DNA of 64,000 bases, taken from Paracoccus mutanolyticus. GTDB taxonomy: Bacteria; Pseudomonadota; Alphaproteobacteria; Rhodobacterales; Rhodobacteraceae. Shown piece by piece: positions 40,378 to 51,083 of this stretch (positions within the stretch are counted from its first letter, which is position 1; every line of letters begins with the position of its first letter). The translations under genes were made by a program, and so were the position numbers. The notes below the pieces were generated by a model. The model was not told the origin of the DNA and searched no databases. It saw only the letters and a program-made list of their open reading frames with translations. The stretch spans positions 1,116,001 to 1,180,000 of the forward strand of contig NZ_CP030239.1 of assembly GCF_003285265.1 (NCBI RefSeq), read 5' to 3'.

Positions 40378-41025
40378 ATGCAAAGACGTGCCTTCCTCGC
40401 GCTGGCCCTGCCGGCTGCGCTAGCAGCCTGCGGCGCCGACAATGTCTGGGACACAGACGAGGCGATCCGCAAGGCGCGCTATGTTTCGAACGAGCCGCCC
40501 TCGATCTCGCTCTTGACGGTGATCGGCATCCCGCGCGGCGAAGGCGGCCATTCCGCGCTGCTCATCAACGGCAGCCAGCGGGTGATCTTCGACCCGGCGG
40601 GCAGCTGGAACCATCCGGCGATCCCGGAACGCAACGACGTGCTTTACGGGATCACGCCGAACTTCAAGAACTTCTACATCGACTACCACGCGCGCGAAAC
40701 CTTCTGGGTGGCCGAGGATACGGTCCAGGTGCCGCTGGCCGTGGCCGATGCCGCGATCCGCGCCGCCGAACAGCACGGTTCGGTCAACAAGAGCTTCTGC
40801 GCGGTCGCGACCGGGCAGGTGCTGCGCCAGGTGCCGGGGTTCCAGGGCGCGCCCACCGGCTTTTCGCCGCTGAAGCTGCGGCGCTGGTTCCTGACCCTGC
40901 CGGGCGTGACCAGCAAGAAGCACATGGACGGCGATCCGGCCAACAACCACAACGTCCTGCTGCGGCAGAAGAACGGCGTGATCGCGGGCTATGGCCCCGA
41001 CGGGCAGTTGCACGCCCGGAACTAG
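40378..41025 (+). CDS. Conserved lipoprotein, possible permuted papain-like fold
   Basis: A 215-aa exported lipoprotein: basic MQRR, hydrophobic segment and lipobox LAAC at residues 15-18. The mature part has GRGEGGHSALLI-type sequence (actually GEGGHSALLINGSQRVIFDP) early and NKSFCAVATGQVL later. An early His followed by a late Cys is the order in circularly permuted NlpC/P60 or LRAT-like enzymes, so a thiol hydrolase is possible, but this is inference. Seventeen bases after ctaH, so probably cotranscribed. Convergent with azlD. Confidence 0.7.
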   Translation: MQRRAFLALALPAALAACGADNVWDTDEAIRKARYVSNEPPSISLLTVIGIPRGEGGHSALLINGSQRVIFDPAGSWNHPAIPERNDVLYGITPNFKNFYIDYHARETFWVAEDTVQVPLAVADAAIRAAEQHGSVNKSFCAVATGQVLRQVPGFQGAPTGFSPLKLRRWFLTLPGVTSKKHMDGDPANNHNVLLRQKNGVIAGYGPDGQLHARN

Positions 41026-41028
41026 GCC

Positions 41029-41355
41029 CTAGCCCATCAGGGCGAGCATCCCGAACAGCGTGGCCATCCCCGCCAGGATGGCCGCCAGCATGTTGCGCGT
41101 CAGAACGCCCACCGCCAGCGTGACGATGGCCGCGGTCAGCCGGGCGGGGTCGGGCCGCCCGCCGGTCGCCGCCGGAAACAGCGCCAGCGGAACCGCGATG
41201 GCCGGCAACACCGCCACCGCCGTATAGCGCAGCGCCCGCGCCGCCCAGGACGGAATCGGCCGGCTGCCGATGGCGCCCAGAAACGACCAGCGGATCAGAT
41301 AGGTGCCGGCCCCCAGGGCCAGGATCACCAGCCAGATCTTGGCGTCGAAGCTCAT
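41029..41355 (-). CDS. azlD: AzlD family branched-chain amino acid exporter small subunit
   Basis: A 108-aa membrane protein with four hydrophobic segments (IWLVILALGAGTYLIRWSFL, AVAVLPAIAVPLALFPA and two more). AzlD is the small partner of AzlC in branched-chain amino acid export. Its ATG overlaps the azlC stop (ATGA). Intact. Confidence 0.88.
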   Translation of the reverse strand: MSFDAKIWLVILALGAGTYLIRWSFLGAIGSRPIPSWAARALRYTAVAVLPAIAVPLALFPAATGGRPDPARLTAAIVTLAVGVLTRNMLAAILAGMATLFGMLALMG

Positions 41356-42129
41356 GCCGCGGCTCCCTTGCGTTCCATCCGCCACTCGACCCAGGCGCCC
41401 GTCGCCATCGCCAGGGGCGCCGCGACCAGGATGCCCAGCCCCGAGGGCAGCACGCTGAAGACCAGCGCGCCCAGGATCGACACTCCGGCGGCCGCGATAT
41501 GGGCGGGGCTGCGCAGCATGGGCGCCACCATCGCCAGGAAGGTGATCGGCACCGCGAAATCCAGCGCCCAGCTTTCCGGGATCGCCCGGCCCAGCGTGAA
41601 GCCAAGCGCCGTGGCCAGGAACCAGGGCACGCAGCAGCCGATGGCCGTGCCGGTGAAATAGGCCATCCGCTGGTCCAGCCGCAGGCGGGGATTGGCCTCG
41701 TAATGCTGGATCGCCAGGGCATAGGTCTGGCCGATCAGCACATAGGACAGGAACGCCCGCCAGCGGGTCGGCGCCTGGCCCAGCCAAGGCACCAGCGAGG
41801 CCGAATACATCGCCAGCCGCAGGTTCACCGCCAGGGCCGACAGAATCACCACGATGGTCGGCGCGTGATCGGCGATCAGCTGCACCGCGGTGAATTGCGA
41901 GGCGCCCGCCAGCACCAGCACGGAAAAGCCCATGACCCGGCAGATCGAACCCCGCCGCGTCCGACACCACGCCGAACAGCAGGCCGAAGGGCACCAGCAC
42001 CAGCAGAAAGGGCAGCGACTGGATCAGCCCGTGGCGCAGGCATTGCCCCGGGGTGCGGGCCAGGACGCGGCGCGCCTCGGGCGTCAGGACCGGCGCGGGG
42101 CTGTCCGGGTCTGGGGAAGCTTTGGTCAT
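41352..42129 (-). CDS. azlC: AzlC family branched-chain amino acid exporter large subunit (one indel)
   Basis: About 258 aa, inner membrane, with AzlC hallmarks: FLLVLVPFGLLFGVVSDAAG, then MGFSVLVLAGASQFTAVQLI, LRLAMYSASLVPWLG and GTAIGCCVPWFLATALGF. A one-base change (likely an extra C) at about 41939 shifts the frame just before MGFSV. The start MTKASPDPDSPAPV at 42129 gives a cytoplasmic N terminus. Partner azlD follows with overlap. Confidence 0.85.
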
Positions 42130-42207
42130 TGTCTGGCTGCGTGCACTGCGGGCATAAGGATCGGCGCCAGATTGGACAAAGCGCGCCCCCTGCGCAAGAG
42201 AGGGATC

Positions 42208-42807
42208 ATGCCCACCCCGCCCGCCTTTCGCATCCTGACGGGCGTGCCGACGGCCCTGCAGGGCGCGGCGGCGCGGCTTTACTGGCGGCAGTTCGGCCAC
42301 CTGCTGCAACCGCTGCCCACGCGGCCCGCGCGGGGCGTGGCGCTGGTGCGGGCGCTGATGCGGCCGGACCTGGGGCTGGTCGCGCTGGCGCCGTCAGGGC
42401 GGCTGGTCGGAATGGCGGGACTGGTGGACGGCCGCGGCGCCTTTCTGGAAGGCCGGGCCGCGGGCTATGCCGAAGCCTTCGGGCCCGTGGCGGGGCGGCT
42501 GCGCGCGCTGTGCGCCCGTCTGTATCGCGGCGGCCCGGCGACGACGGATCTGATCATCCAGGGCTGCGCCGTAGCGCCGGGGTGGCGCCGGCGGGGCGTG
42601 GCCCGTGCCTTGGCGGCAGCCGCCGAAGCCCATGCCCGGGCGCGCGGCCATCCCGCCCTGCGGGTCGAGGTCGAGGCCGGAAACAAGCCTGGCCTCGCGG
42701 CCTGGCAGGCAATGGGCTTTCGCCCCGTCGCCCGCCAACGGCTGGGCTGGCCCTGGAGCCCGCCCGCCCATGTGCTGCGCCGCCCGGTTCAGGAGGCGGC
42801 GGGCTGA
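42208..42807 (+). CDS. GNAT family N-acetyltransferase
   Basis: A 199-aa acetyltransferase. Motif A for acetyl-CoA binding is clear (IIQGCAVAPGWRRRGVARAL), followed by the second helix and HPALRVEVEAGNKPGLAAWQ and GFRPVARQR, typical of the fold. Substrate unknown. The ATG at 42208 follows AGAGAGGG. Divergent from azlC. Its 3' end overlaps the convergent membrane protein gene by 19 bases. Confidence 0.82.
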   Translation: MPTPPAFRILTGVPTALQGAAARLYWRQFGHLLQPLPTRPARGVALVRALMRPDLGLVALAPSGRLVGMAGLVDGRGAFLEGRAAGYAEAFGPVAGRLRALCARLYRGGPATTDLIIQGCAVAPGWRRRGVARALAAAAEAHARARGHPALRVEVEAGNKPGLAAWQAMGFRPVARQRLGWPWSPPAHVLRRPVQEAAG

Positions 42808-43791
42808 TCCCCGCCTGCCTCGGGCGCGGGCCCGGGCGTGCCCAGAACCCCGGCGATCTGGCCCAGCAGGGTAAAGGCCCGGCCCGAACGCGTCTCGGCA
42901 AGGACGGCCAGGACGGTGTCGCCGTCGGTTTCGGCGCGTTGGCCCAGCAGGCGGTCGAAATGGCGCATGAAATGCTGCGCCACGTCGCGAAACACCGCAT
43001 CCGTGCGCATCATCTCGGCAGCGCCGGCCAGGGCCTGGGCATCGTCGACCACGGCCAGCCCCGCCACCGCCTCGCCGCGCGCGCCCTGGACAAAGGCGCG
43101 CCACAGCGCGGGGTCGGTTTCGGGCACCTGGATGTCGTCCATATAGATGCCGCGGCTGGCCAGCAGCGTCACCACGTCCTGGGCGGCACGGATCAGCCGG
43201 GCAAGCTCGGGGTGCGCCAGCCCAGGCGCAGGCAGCGAATCGCCTCGTGGTGACGGAGTCGTCGGGAAAGTGCAGCGCCATGAAGACCTCGGCCGCGGAC
43301 AGCTCGGGCGCGGGGGGCGTCTCGGCCGGCCGCGGGGCCTGGGCGGCCAGGGGCTGGGCCGCGGGGCGGCGGGGCGGAACCGCCGCCGGGCGCGGCACGG
43401 GGCGCGGCTGGGGCTGAGAGTGGGCCTGAGAGTGGGACTGGGCCAGGGGCTGCGTCCGCATCTCGGGCAGCGGCTCGTCGCCCGGCTCCGAGGTGCGCAT
43501 CTGCCCAAGCAGCGCGCGCAGCTCCTCGGCCTCCGCGCGCAGCAGGGCCAGGCTGCGGGCGGACCAGACGGCGAACCAGATCAGCGCCAGGGGCAGCACC
43601 ACGCCCAGGGCGCGCAGCAGCCAGCCGCCAAGGGACGGCCCGGCCGCCTCGGCCGTCGCCTCGCCCCCGCCGGCCCAGGCCAGGATCGCGACCAGCGCCA
43701 GCCAGACGAGGCTTGCGGCGGCGCCCAGGGTCACCAGCCGGTCGCGGCCCTGTCCGGCGGCAAGCCGGCTCAGCGATTGCAGCCCGTTCAT
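42789..43791 (-). CDS. Membrane-anchored protein of unknown function (two indels)
   Basis: About 334 aa. Two membrane segments near the N terminus (residues about 22-40 and 52-76) are followed by a helical stretch (LALLRAEAEELRALLGQM), a low-complexity linker rich in Gln, Ser, His and Pro (QSHSQAHSQPQPRPVPRP) and a cytoplasmic C-terminal domain (LARLIRAAQDVVTLLASRG, VFRDVAQHFMRHFDRLL). Missing bases at about 43249 and 43222 break the frame. I do not recognise the family. Placed 24 bases after greA in the same direction, so it may be cotranscribed with it. Confidence 0.6.
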
Positions 43792-43815
43792 GCGGCCATC
43801 CTTGCGCTGCGGGTC

Positions 43816-44286
43816 TCAGACATAGCGGATCGCGATGATCTCATAGGATTTCCCCCCGCCGGGCGTGACGACCTCGACGCTGTCGCCCTCGTCCTTGCCG
43901 ATCAGGGCGCGGGCCAGGGGCGAACGGATGTTGAGCAGGCCGCGTTCCAGGTCGGCCTCGGATTCGCCGACGATCTGGTAGGTCCGCTCTTCCTCGGTGT
44001 CCTCGTCCAGCAGGGTGACGGTGGCGCCGAACTTGACGCTGCCCGACAGGCGCGACGGGTCGATCACCTCGGCGCGCGAAATGATCATCTCGAGTTCCTT
44101 GATGCGGCCCTCGACAAAGCTCTGCTTTTCGCGGGCGGCATGGTATTCGGCGTTCTCGGACAGATCGCCATGCTCGCGCGCCTCGGCGATGGCGCGGATC
44201 ACGGCGGGACGCTCGACCGCGCGCAGTTCGCGCAATTCCTCGTCCAGCTGGTCGTAGCCCGCACGGGTCATCGGTATCTTTTCCAT
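43816..44286 (-). CDS. greA: Transcription elongation factor GreA
   Basis: A 156-aa GreA that rescues backtracked RNA polymerase. N-terminal coiled coil with the acidic tip ([20 protein letters not shown] carries the conserved D and E), then the FKBP-like C-terminal domain ([20 protein letters not shown]). The ATG at 44286 ([18 protein letters not shown]) is chosen by homology over an upstream in-frame ATG. Intact. Region 44287-44558 is the divergent spacer to the ETF-QO gene. Confidence 0.96.
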   Translation of the reverse strand: MEKIPMTRAGYDQLDEELRELRAVERPAVIRAIAEAREHGDLSENAEYHAAREKQSFVEGRIKELEMIISRAEVIDPSRLSGSVKFGATVTLLDEDTEEERTYQIVGESEADLERGLLNIRSPLARALIGKDEGDSVEVVTPGGGKSYEIIAIRYV

Positions 44287-44558
44287 TCCGGTCCTTCCGC
44301 CGCCCCCAGGGCAGCCCCAATCTGCGCGATCCTCAAGGTGTGCGGACGCCCCCGCCCGTCGGCCGGGGGCGTCCGCTGAAACCGGATGCATCGTGGCGCG
44401 ATTGGCCCAACGTTTCAAGACCCGCCGTCGCCGCCTTGCCCGGCCCCGCGCGAAAGCGTCGCAACCCGGTCATGGAGCGTCGCGTTTTCATTGCCCAGCC
44501 CGGCGTTCCGGGATAGGGATTGCCCCCGAACGCGAGCTAGGAGCAGGGGGACCAAGCC

Positions 44559-46204
44559 ATGTCGGAGATCGTCCGGGAGTCGATGGATTACGACGTCGTG
44601 ATCGTTGGGGGCGGCCCGGCGGGGCTGTCTGCGGCGATCCGGCTGAAGCAGGTCAACCCCGAACTCTCTGTGGTGCTCTTGGAGAAGGGCTCCGAGATCG
44701 GCGCGCATATCCTGTCGGGCGCGGTTCTGGACACCGTGGGCCTTGACCGGCTGATCCCCGACTGGAAGGCCAAGGGCGCCCCCGTCACCACCGAGGTCAC
44801 GACCGACAATTTCTTCATCCTGGGCGAACAGGGCCAGGTGCGGGTGCCGAACTGGCCGATGCCGCGGCTGATGTCGAACCACGGCAAGTATATCGTCAGC
44901 ATGGGCAACGTCTGCCGCTGGCTCGCCGAACAGGCCGAGGCGCTGGAGGTGGAGATCTTCCCCGGCATGGCCTGCTCGCAGCTGGTCTACGAGGGCGAGC
45001 GGGTCGTGGGCGTCGTCGCGGGCGAGATGGGGCTCGAGGCCGACGGCACCCCCGGCCCGGCCTATGAGCCCGGCATGGAGCTGCGCGGCAAATACGTCCT
45101 GATCGCCGAGGGCGTGCGCGGCAGCCTCGCCAAGGAGCTGATCGGCAAATACGACCTCTCGGCCGGGCACGAACCGCAGAAATACGGCATCGGCATGAAG
45201 GAGATCTGGGAGATCGACCCCGAGAAGGCCCGCCCCGGCACCGTCACCCACACCATGGGCTGGCCCCTGGGCAAGAACGCCGGCGGCGGCAGCTTCATCT
45301 ATCACCTCGAGGGCAACCAGGTGCTGGTCGGCTTCGTCGTCCACCTGAACTATGAAAACCCCTATCTTTACCCCTACATGGAGTTCCAGCGCTTCAAGCA
45401 CCATCCGCTGGTGGCGGATCTTCTGGAGGGCGGCAAGCGCGTGGCCTATGGCGCGAGGGCGATTTCCGAAGGCGGCTGGCAGTCGATCCCCAAGCTGACC
45501 GTTCCGGGGGCGGCGCTTTTGGGCTGCTCGGCCGGCATGGTCAACGTGCCGCGCATCAAGGGCAACCACAACGCCATGCTCTCGGGCATCGCCGCGGCCG
45601 AGGCGGCGGCGGCGGCCATCGCCGCGGGGCGGACGGGCGACGAGCTGACCGATTACGAAACCGAGGTCCGCAGCGGCGCCATCGCCAAGGACCTCAAGCC
45701 CGTGCGCAACGTCAAGCCGCTCTGGTCGCGGCTTGGCCTGTCGGCAAGCCTGGCGCTGGGGGCTTTGACATGTGGGTGGCGGGCCTGACCGGCTGGAACC
45801 CGATGGGGACCTGGAAGCACGGCAAGACCGACGCGCAGGCCACCGGCAAGGCCGCCGATTTCAAGCCCATCGACTACCCCAAGCCCGACGGCAAGCTCAG
45901 CTTCGACCGGCTGACCAATGTGGCGTTTTCCTTTACCAACCACGAGGAAAGCCAGCCCTGCCACCTGAAGCTGAAGGACCCCTCGATCCCCATCGCGGTG
46001 AACCTGCCGCTTTATGCCGAGCCCGCCCAACGCTATTGCCCGGCCGGGGTCTATGAGGTGCTGGAGGGACCCGAGGGCCCGCGCTTCCAGATCAACTTCC
46101 AGAACTGCGTGCATTGCAAGACCTGCGACATCAAGGATCCGTCGCAGAACATCAACTGGACCACGCCCCAGGGCGGAGACGAGCCGAACTACCCGAATAT
46201 GTGA
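44559..46204 (+). CDS. Electron transfer flavoprotein-ubiquinone oxidoreductase (one-base deletion)
   Basis: Membrane-associated enzyme passing electrons from ETF (fatty-acid and amino-acid oxidation) to ubiquinone; about 548 aa. FAD motif VVIVGGGPAGLSAAIRL at the N terminus, then AHILSGAVLD, VGFVVHLNYENPYLYPYMEF, and the C-terminal 4Fe-4S cysteines (RYCPAGVYE, NCVHCKTCDIKDP). One G is missing from the G-run at 45758-45762, splitting the last 145 codons. It fits with the acyl-CoA dehydrogenase encoded 5 kb upstream. ATG follows AGGAG at a normal distance. Confidence 0.95.
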
Positions 46205-46281
46205 TCGCAAGGCGCGGGGCATGCCGACCGGCGGCGTTGCCCTGCCCCGCCATCGGGGCTAGGTTCACGCAAATTGCCGGA

Positions 46282-48150
46282 ATGTGGGCCGTTGCCGTGA
46301 CGAAAAGACTGATCCCCCTGGCGCTGATCGCGCTGACCGCCGCGCCGCTGATGCCGACGGCGGCGCCAGCCGCCCCGGTTCTGGCGCAAGAGGCGCCCTT
46401 GCCCCGCCCGGCCCGCGCCACGACCGCCCCAACGCCTCCCACGCCCGAGGTGCGGGGCCTTTCCGGTCCCTATCTGGCGGCGCGGCAGGCAGCCATTGCC
46501 AACGACTATCGCAGCGCCGCGAACTATTACCTGCAGGCCTTGGCGCAGGACGACACCGATCCCTTCCTGCAGGACAGCGCCCTGGTCGCGCTGATTTCCG
46601 CCGGAGAGATGGAGCGCGCCGCGGCGCTTGCCGTGACCATGGCCGACCAGGGCCGCGCGACCGAACTGGCCGGGCTGATGCAGCGGACCAAGCTGGCGCG
46701 CACCGAACGCTGGCAGGATCTCGTCAACGCCATCGACCGCGCCCCGCCCCCCGCGCCCGACGACGGCATGGCCGAGGCGACGCCGGGCGGCGCGGTCCTG
46801 CTGGACAAGATGATCCGGGCCTGGGCGCTGCTTGGGGCCGGCAACGCGCGGCAGTCGCTCTCTGCCTTCGAAGAACTGGGCAAGGTGCGCGGCGCCCGGC
46901 CCATGGTCAACTATCACCTGGCGCTGGCCAAGGCCAAGGTCGGCGACTACGAAGGCGCCGAGGCGCTGCTGTCCGATCCCCAGACCGGCGCCCATATCCT
47001 GGGCGTGGTCGCCCGGGCCCAGATCCTGTCGCAGCTGGAACGCAATCGGGATGCCGTCGCCCTGCTGGAAGGCACCCCCGGCTTTGCCGAGGAGCCGCAG
47101 CTCGTGGCGCTGCGCGACCGGCTGGCGCAGGGCCAGACCCTGCCCTTCGATTCGATCCGCAGCCCGGCCGACGGCATCGCCCAGGTGTTCCTGACCTTCG
47201 CCAGCGTGCTGGCCACGAACGAGGAGCCCGACCCGCTGGCGCTGATCCACGCGCGGCTGGCCGCCTATCTGTCGCCCGACCTGGGCGAGGCGCATCTGCT
47301 GTCGGCCCAGCTTCTGCAGGGTTTCGGCCAGTTCGACCTGGCCGAGCAGGAATTCGAGGCGCTGCGCGACCTGGGCGACATGCGCCCCATCGCGGAACTG
47401 GCGCGGATCGACGCCCTGGCCCGGGCCGAGCGTCTGGCCGATGCGGAAAAGGCCGCGCTGGGGCTGACCGCCGCACATCCCGAACTGGCGCAAGGCTGGA
47501 TCGCGCTTGGCGACCTCCTGCGCCAGCAGGACAAGTTCAGCCAGGCGATCCCGGCCTATGACAAGGCCCTGTCGCTGATCGGTCCCGGTGCGGGCGAGGC
47601 GCGCTGGTTCCCGCTTTACGCGCGCGGCATCGCGCTGGAACGCGCCGGCCAGTTCGACAAGGCCGAAGCCGATTTCCGCGAAGCGCTGAAGCTGCGCCCC
47701 GACAGCGCGCAGGTGCTGAACTATCTGGGCTACAGCCTGGTCGACCGGGGCGAAAAGCTGGACGAGGCGCTGACCCTGATCCAGCGCGCGGTCGATCTGC
47801 GCCCGGACGACGGCTATATCCTGGATTCGCTGGCCTGGGCCTATTACCGCATGGGCCGCTATGCCGAGGCCGTGGCCCCGATGGAAAAGGCGGTCGCCGC
47901 CATGTCGGACGATTCGCTGGTCAACGACCACATGGGCGACATCTACTGGATGGTCGGCCGCAAGCGCGAGGCCGAGATCCAGTGGCACCGCGCGCTGAGC
48001 CTGGAGCCCGAGACCGAGGCCGAGGCGCACCGCATCCGCGCCAAGCTGGACCGGGGCCTCGACGCCGTCCTGGCCGAGGAAAAGGCCCATGGCGGCAAGC
48101 TGCCCGCGCCCGACCCCGTTCCCTCCGAGGCCGCGCAGCAACAGGAATGA
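46282..48150 (+). CDS. Exported tetratricopeptide-repeat protein
   Basis: A 622-aa protein with an N-terminal signal or anchor (about residues 5-40, ending APVLAQE), then at least eight TPR-like units. The clearest are in the last third: [60 protein letters not shown] and [20 protein letters not shown]. Such proteins in alphaproteobacteria are periplasmic or lipoprotein-like scaffolds; partner unknown. Start may be the ATG at 46282 or the GTG at 46297. Overlaps the ispE start. Intact. Confidence 0.8.
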   Translation: MWAVAVTKRLIPLALIALTAAPLMPTAAPAAPVLAQEAPLPRPARATTAPTPPTPEVRGLSGPYLAARQAAIANDYRSAANYYLQALAQDDTDPFLQDSALVALISAGEMERAAALAVTMADQGRATELAGLMQRTKLARTERWQDLVNAIDRAPPPAPDDGMAEATPGGAVLLDKMIRAWALLGAGNARQSLSAFEELGKVRGARPMVNYHLALAKAKVGDYEGAEALLSDPQTGAHILGVVARAQILSQLERNRDAVALLEGTPGFAEEPQLVALRDRLAQGQTLPFDSIRSPADGIAQVFLTFASVLATNEEPDPLALIHARLAAYLSPDLGEAHLLSAQLLQGFGQFDLAEQEFEALRDLGDMRPIAELARIDALARAERLADAEKAALGLTAAHPELAQGWIALGDLLRQQDKFSQAIPAYDKALSLIGPGAGEARWFPLYARGIALERAGQFDKAEADFREALKLRPDSAQVLNYLGYSLVDRGEKLDEALTLIQRAVDLRPDDGYILDSLAWAYYRMGRYAEAVAPMEKAVAAMSDDSLVNDHMGDIYWMVGRKREAEIQWHRALSLEPETEAEAHRIRAKLDRGLDAVLAEEKAHGGKLPAPDPVPSEAAQQQE

Positions 48151-48966
48151 TGCGCCGCGAAAAGGCTCCCCGCCAAGCTGAACCTGACCCTGCATGTCAC
48201 CGGCCAGCGGGCGGACGGCTATCACCTGCTGGATTCGCTGGTGGTGTTCCTGGACCTGGGCGATGTGGTGACGCTGGCGCCGGGCCCCCTCTCGCTGACC
48301 GTCACCGGCCCCTTTGCCCAAGGGCTCGACGACCCCGACAACCTGTGCCTGCGCGCGGCGCGGCTGGCCGGGCACGAGGTGGCGATCACGCTGGAAAAGA
48401 ACCTGCCCGTCGCCTCGGGCATCGGCGGCGGCTCGGCCGACGCGGCGGCGGTGTTGCGGGCGCTCGGTGCGCGGGTGCCGCGACCCGAGGTCCTGGGCGC
48501 CGACGTTCCGGTCTGCCTGGCCGGGGTGCCCTGCCGCATGCAGGGCGTCGGAGAGAAGCTTTCTCCCCTGCCCCCGCTGCCACCCCTGCACCTGGTGCTG
48601 GTCAATCCTCGCGCGGGGCTGGCCACGCCGGCGGTGTTCCAGCGCCTGGAACGCCGCGACAACCCGCCCATGCCCGCCGCGCTGCCGGAGTTTCCCGACG
48701 GCGCGGCGCTGGTCGATTTCCTCGCCACCTGCCGGAACGACCTGCAGGCGCCCGCCATCGCGCTGATGCCCCGGATTGCCGATTGCCTGGCCGCGCTTGG
48801 CGACGCGGGCGCCCTGCTTACGCGCATGTCGGGATCGGGCGCGACCTGCTTCGGGATCTTTCCCGACGGGACGGCCGCGCGGGCGGCCCGCGACCGGATC
48901 GCCGCCGCGCGCCCGGACTGGTGGGTCGCCGCATCGGGACTCGCACCCGCGCCCGCAACGGTCTAG
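48147..48966 (+). CDS. ispE: 4-diphosphocytidyl-2-C-methyl-D-erythritol kinase (one-base insertion)
   Basis: GHMP kinase of the MEP isoprenoid pathway; about 272 aa. The N-terminal [20 protein letters not shown] is reached only if one C of the run at 48168-48171 is removed. The ATP loop [16 protein letters not shown] and the C-terminal [13 protein letters not shown] are clear. Two ATGs (48147 and 48150) both overlap the TPR gene stop. Insertion in a C-run suggests a sequencing error. Confidence 0.93.
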
Positions 48967-48995
48967 ACCTGCGGCAGGACCACAAGGGGGAAACC

Positions 48996-49730
48996 ATGCT
49001 GCGCCTCGGCGTGAACATCGACCATGTCGCCACCATCCGCAACGCGCGCGGCACGCCCTGGCCGGACCCGGTCCGCGCCGCGAAGCTGGCCGAGGAGGCG
49101 GGCGCCGACGGCATCACCGCCCACCTGCGCGAGGATCGGCGCCATATCTCGGACGCCGACATCGACCGGCTGATGGACAGCCTGCGCCTGCCCCTGAACC
49201 TGGAAATGGCGGCGACGGCGGAAATGCAGGCCATCGCGTTGCGCCACCGTCCCCACGCCGTCTGCATCGTCCCCGAAAAGCGCGAGGAACGAACGACCGA
49301 AGGCGGCCTCGACGTGGCGGGCAACGAATCCATGCTGTCCGACTTCATCGCCCCGCTGCGCGAGGCGGGCTGCCGGGTGTCGCTGTTCATCGGCCATGAG
49401 CCCCGCCAGATCGAAGCCGCGGCCCGCATCGGGGCCGCCGTGGTCGAGCTGCATACCGGCGCCTATTGCGATCTCGACACCGAAGGCCGGCTGCCCGAAC
49501 GCGACGCCGAGCTGGCGGCGCTGCGCCAGGGCGCGGCCCAGGCCCATCTGCTGGGGCTCGAGGTCCATGCCGGCCACGGCCTGACCTTCGACACCGTCGG
49601 CCCCATCGCCGCCATCCCCGAGCTGCGCGAACTGAACATCGGCCATTTCCTGATCGCGGAATCGGTCTTTCTGGGCCTCGGCCCGGCAATCCGCGAAATG
49701 CGGCGCTGCATGGATGCGGTGCGCCCGTGA
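48996..49730 (+). CDS. pdxJ: Pyridoxine 5'-phosphate synthase
   Basis: A 244-aa TIM-barrel enzyme that condenses 1-deoxyxylulose 5-phosphate and 3-amino-1-hydroxyacetone phosphate. [65 protein letters not shown] and [12 protein letters not shown] carry the active-site residues. ATG after AAGGGGG. Intact. First of the pdxJ-acpS-lepB-rnc-era block. Confidence 0.97.
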   Translation: MLRLGVNIDHVATIRNARGTPWPDPVRAAKLAEEAGADGITAHLREDRRHISDADIDRLMDSLRLPLNLEMAATAEMQAIALRHRPHAVCIVPEKREERTTEGGLDVAGNESMLSDFIAPLREAGCRVSLFIGHEPRQIEAAARIGAAVVELHTGAYCDLDTEGRLPERDAELAALRQGAAQAHLLGLEVHAGHGLTFDTVGPIAAIPELRELNIGHFLIAESVFLGLGPAIREMRRCMDAVRP

Positions 49731-49732
49731 TG

Positions 49733-49755
49733 TCTCTGTTTTCCAAAGACCCATG
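49733..49755 (+). repeat. Divergent copy of the dispersed CCAAATACCC repeat
   Basis: CTCTGTTTTCCAAAGACCCATG matches the copy at 18232-18254 at 19 of 22 positions. It fills the pdxJ-acpS spacer just ahead of the acpS start at 49774. Confidence 0.5.
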
Positions 49756-49773
49756 CGGCGGCGCGACCCGGCG

Positions 49774-50196
49774 ATGATCCTGGGCATCGGCACCGACCTT
49801 GCCAACATCGACCGCATCGCGGGCGTGCTGGCGCGCCACGGCGACCGCTTTCGCCACCGCGTCTTTACCGAGCGCGAACTGGCGCTGGCGGCGCGCCGCC
49901 ATCTGGAGGCGCCGACCCTGGCCAAGCGCTGGGCCGCCAAGGAGGCCTGCTCCAAGGCCCTGGGCACCGGGCTCGCCATGGGCATCGCCTGGCGCGACAT
50001 GGCGGTGGCGAACCTGCCCGGGGGCCAGCCGACGATGCAGCTGACCGGCTGGGCGGCGGAACGGCTGGCCGCGATGACGCCCCCAGGCCATGTCGCCCGC
50101 GTCCACGTCACGCTGACCGACGATCACCCCTGGGCGCAGGCCTTTGTGGTCATCGAAGCCGTTCCCGACGCTGTGAGCGACGGCGCGACGGCTTGA
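49774..50196 (+). CDS. acpS: Holo-[acyl-carrier-protein] synthase
   Basis: A 140-aa enzyme that transfers 4'-phosphopantetheine to acyl carrier protein. Signatures [15 protein letters not shown] (metal-binding Asp) and [14 protein letters not shown] (catalytic Glu and Lys). An upstream in-frame ATG exists, but the start at 49774 fits the family. Intact. Confidence 0.96.
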   Translation: MILGIGTDLANIDRIAGVLARHGDRFRHRVFTERELALAARRHLEAPTLAKRWAAKEACSKALGTGLAMGIAWRDMAVANLPGGQPTMQLTGWAAERLAAMTPPGHVARVHVTLTDDHPWAQAFVVIEAVPDAVSDGATA

Positions 50197-50250
50197 CTTT
50201 GGCCGCCGCCGCGCCCCATGAACGCGCGACTTTCGCAGGAAGGAACGGCC

Positions 50251-51042
50251 ATGACCAAAAGCGACGCCCGCAAGGATGGCGGCATCTGGGAAACCGTCAA
50301 GACCATCTTCTGGGCCCTGCTGATCGCAGGCGTCTTTCGCACGCTGTTCTTTCAGCCGTTCTGGATTCCCTCGGGGTCGATGAAGGACACGCTGCTGATC
50401 GGCGATTTCCTGTTCGTCAACAAGATGGCCTACGGCTATTCCGCGGTATCCTGCCCGTTCGGCCTGTGCCCGATCACCGGCCGCATCCTGGCCTCCGAGC
50501 CCGAGCGCGGCGACGTGGTGGTGTTCCGCCACCCGACCCGGGGCGACGACTTCATCAAGCGCCTGATCGGCCTGCCCGGCGACCGCATCCAGATGAGGGA
50601 CGGCGTCCTCTACATCAACGGCGCGGCCGCGCCCCAGGTCCCGGCGGGCGAGTTCACCGAGGAACAGCGCCCCCAGGGCCCGCAGGGCAGCCAGCCCTGC
50701 CCCGCGCAGATCCGCCCGGCCCAGGACGGGCTTTGCGTGGCCGAGCGCCTGACCGAGACGCTGCCGAACGGCGTCAGCCACGACGTGCTGAACCTGACCG
50801 ACAACGGGCCCGGCGACAACACGCCGGAATTCGTCGTCCCCGAGGGGCAGTATTTCTTCCTGGGCGACAACCGCGACAATTCGGGCGACTCGCGCTGGCC
50901 GGCCTCGGCTGGCGGCGTCGGCATGGTGCCGGCCGAATACCTGATCGGCCGCGCCGACCGGATCATGTTCTCCTCGGCCGGCAAGTCGCTGCTGTATTTC
51001 TGGACCTGGCGGGGCGACCGCTTCTTCAAGGCCGTGAACTGA
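50251..51042 (+). CDS. lepB: Signal peptidase I
   Basis: A 263-aa membrane protease that cleaves signal peptides. One N-terminal membrane helix (TIFWALLIAGVFRTLFFQPF), the catalytic Ser in IPSGSMKDTL, the catalytic Lys in DFIKRLIGLPGD, and the box GDNRDNSGDSR. An insertion around residues 105-160 with a PQGPQGSQPC stretch is longer than in E. coli-type domain I. AGGAAGG precedes the ATG at 50251; an upstream ATG at 50218 is less likely. Intact. Confidence 0.96.
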   Translation: MTKSDARKDGGIWETVKTIFWALLIAGVFRTLFFQPFWIPSGSMKDTLLIGDFLFVNKMAYGYSAVSCPFGLCPITGRILASEPERGDVVVFRHPTRGDDFIKRLIGLPGDRIQMRDGVLYINGAAAPQVPAGEFTEEQRPQGPQGSQPCPAQIRPAQDGLCVAERLTETLPNGVSHDVLNLTDNGPGDNTPEFVVPEGQYFFLGDNRDNSGDSRWPASAGGVGMVPAEYLIGRADRIMFSSAGKSLLYFWTWRGDRFFKAVN

Positions 51043-51083
51043 CAAGATTGCGCCGCTCCCCCGGCCCGTGGCAGTATTGAACG

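Noticed and set aside
46189..48591. An 800-codon open frame on the minus strand opposite the TPR and ispE genes
   Set aside because: The plus-strand product has clear TPR motifs and a signal peptide; the antisense frame has no recognisable domain.
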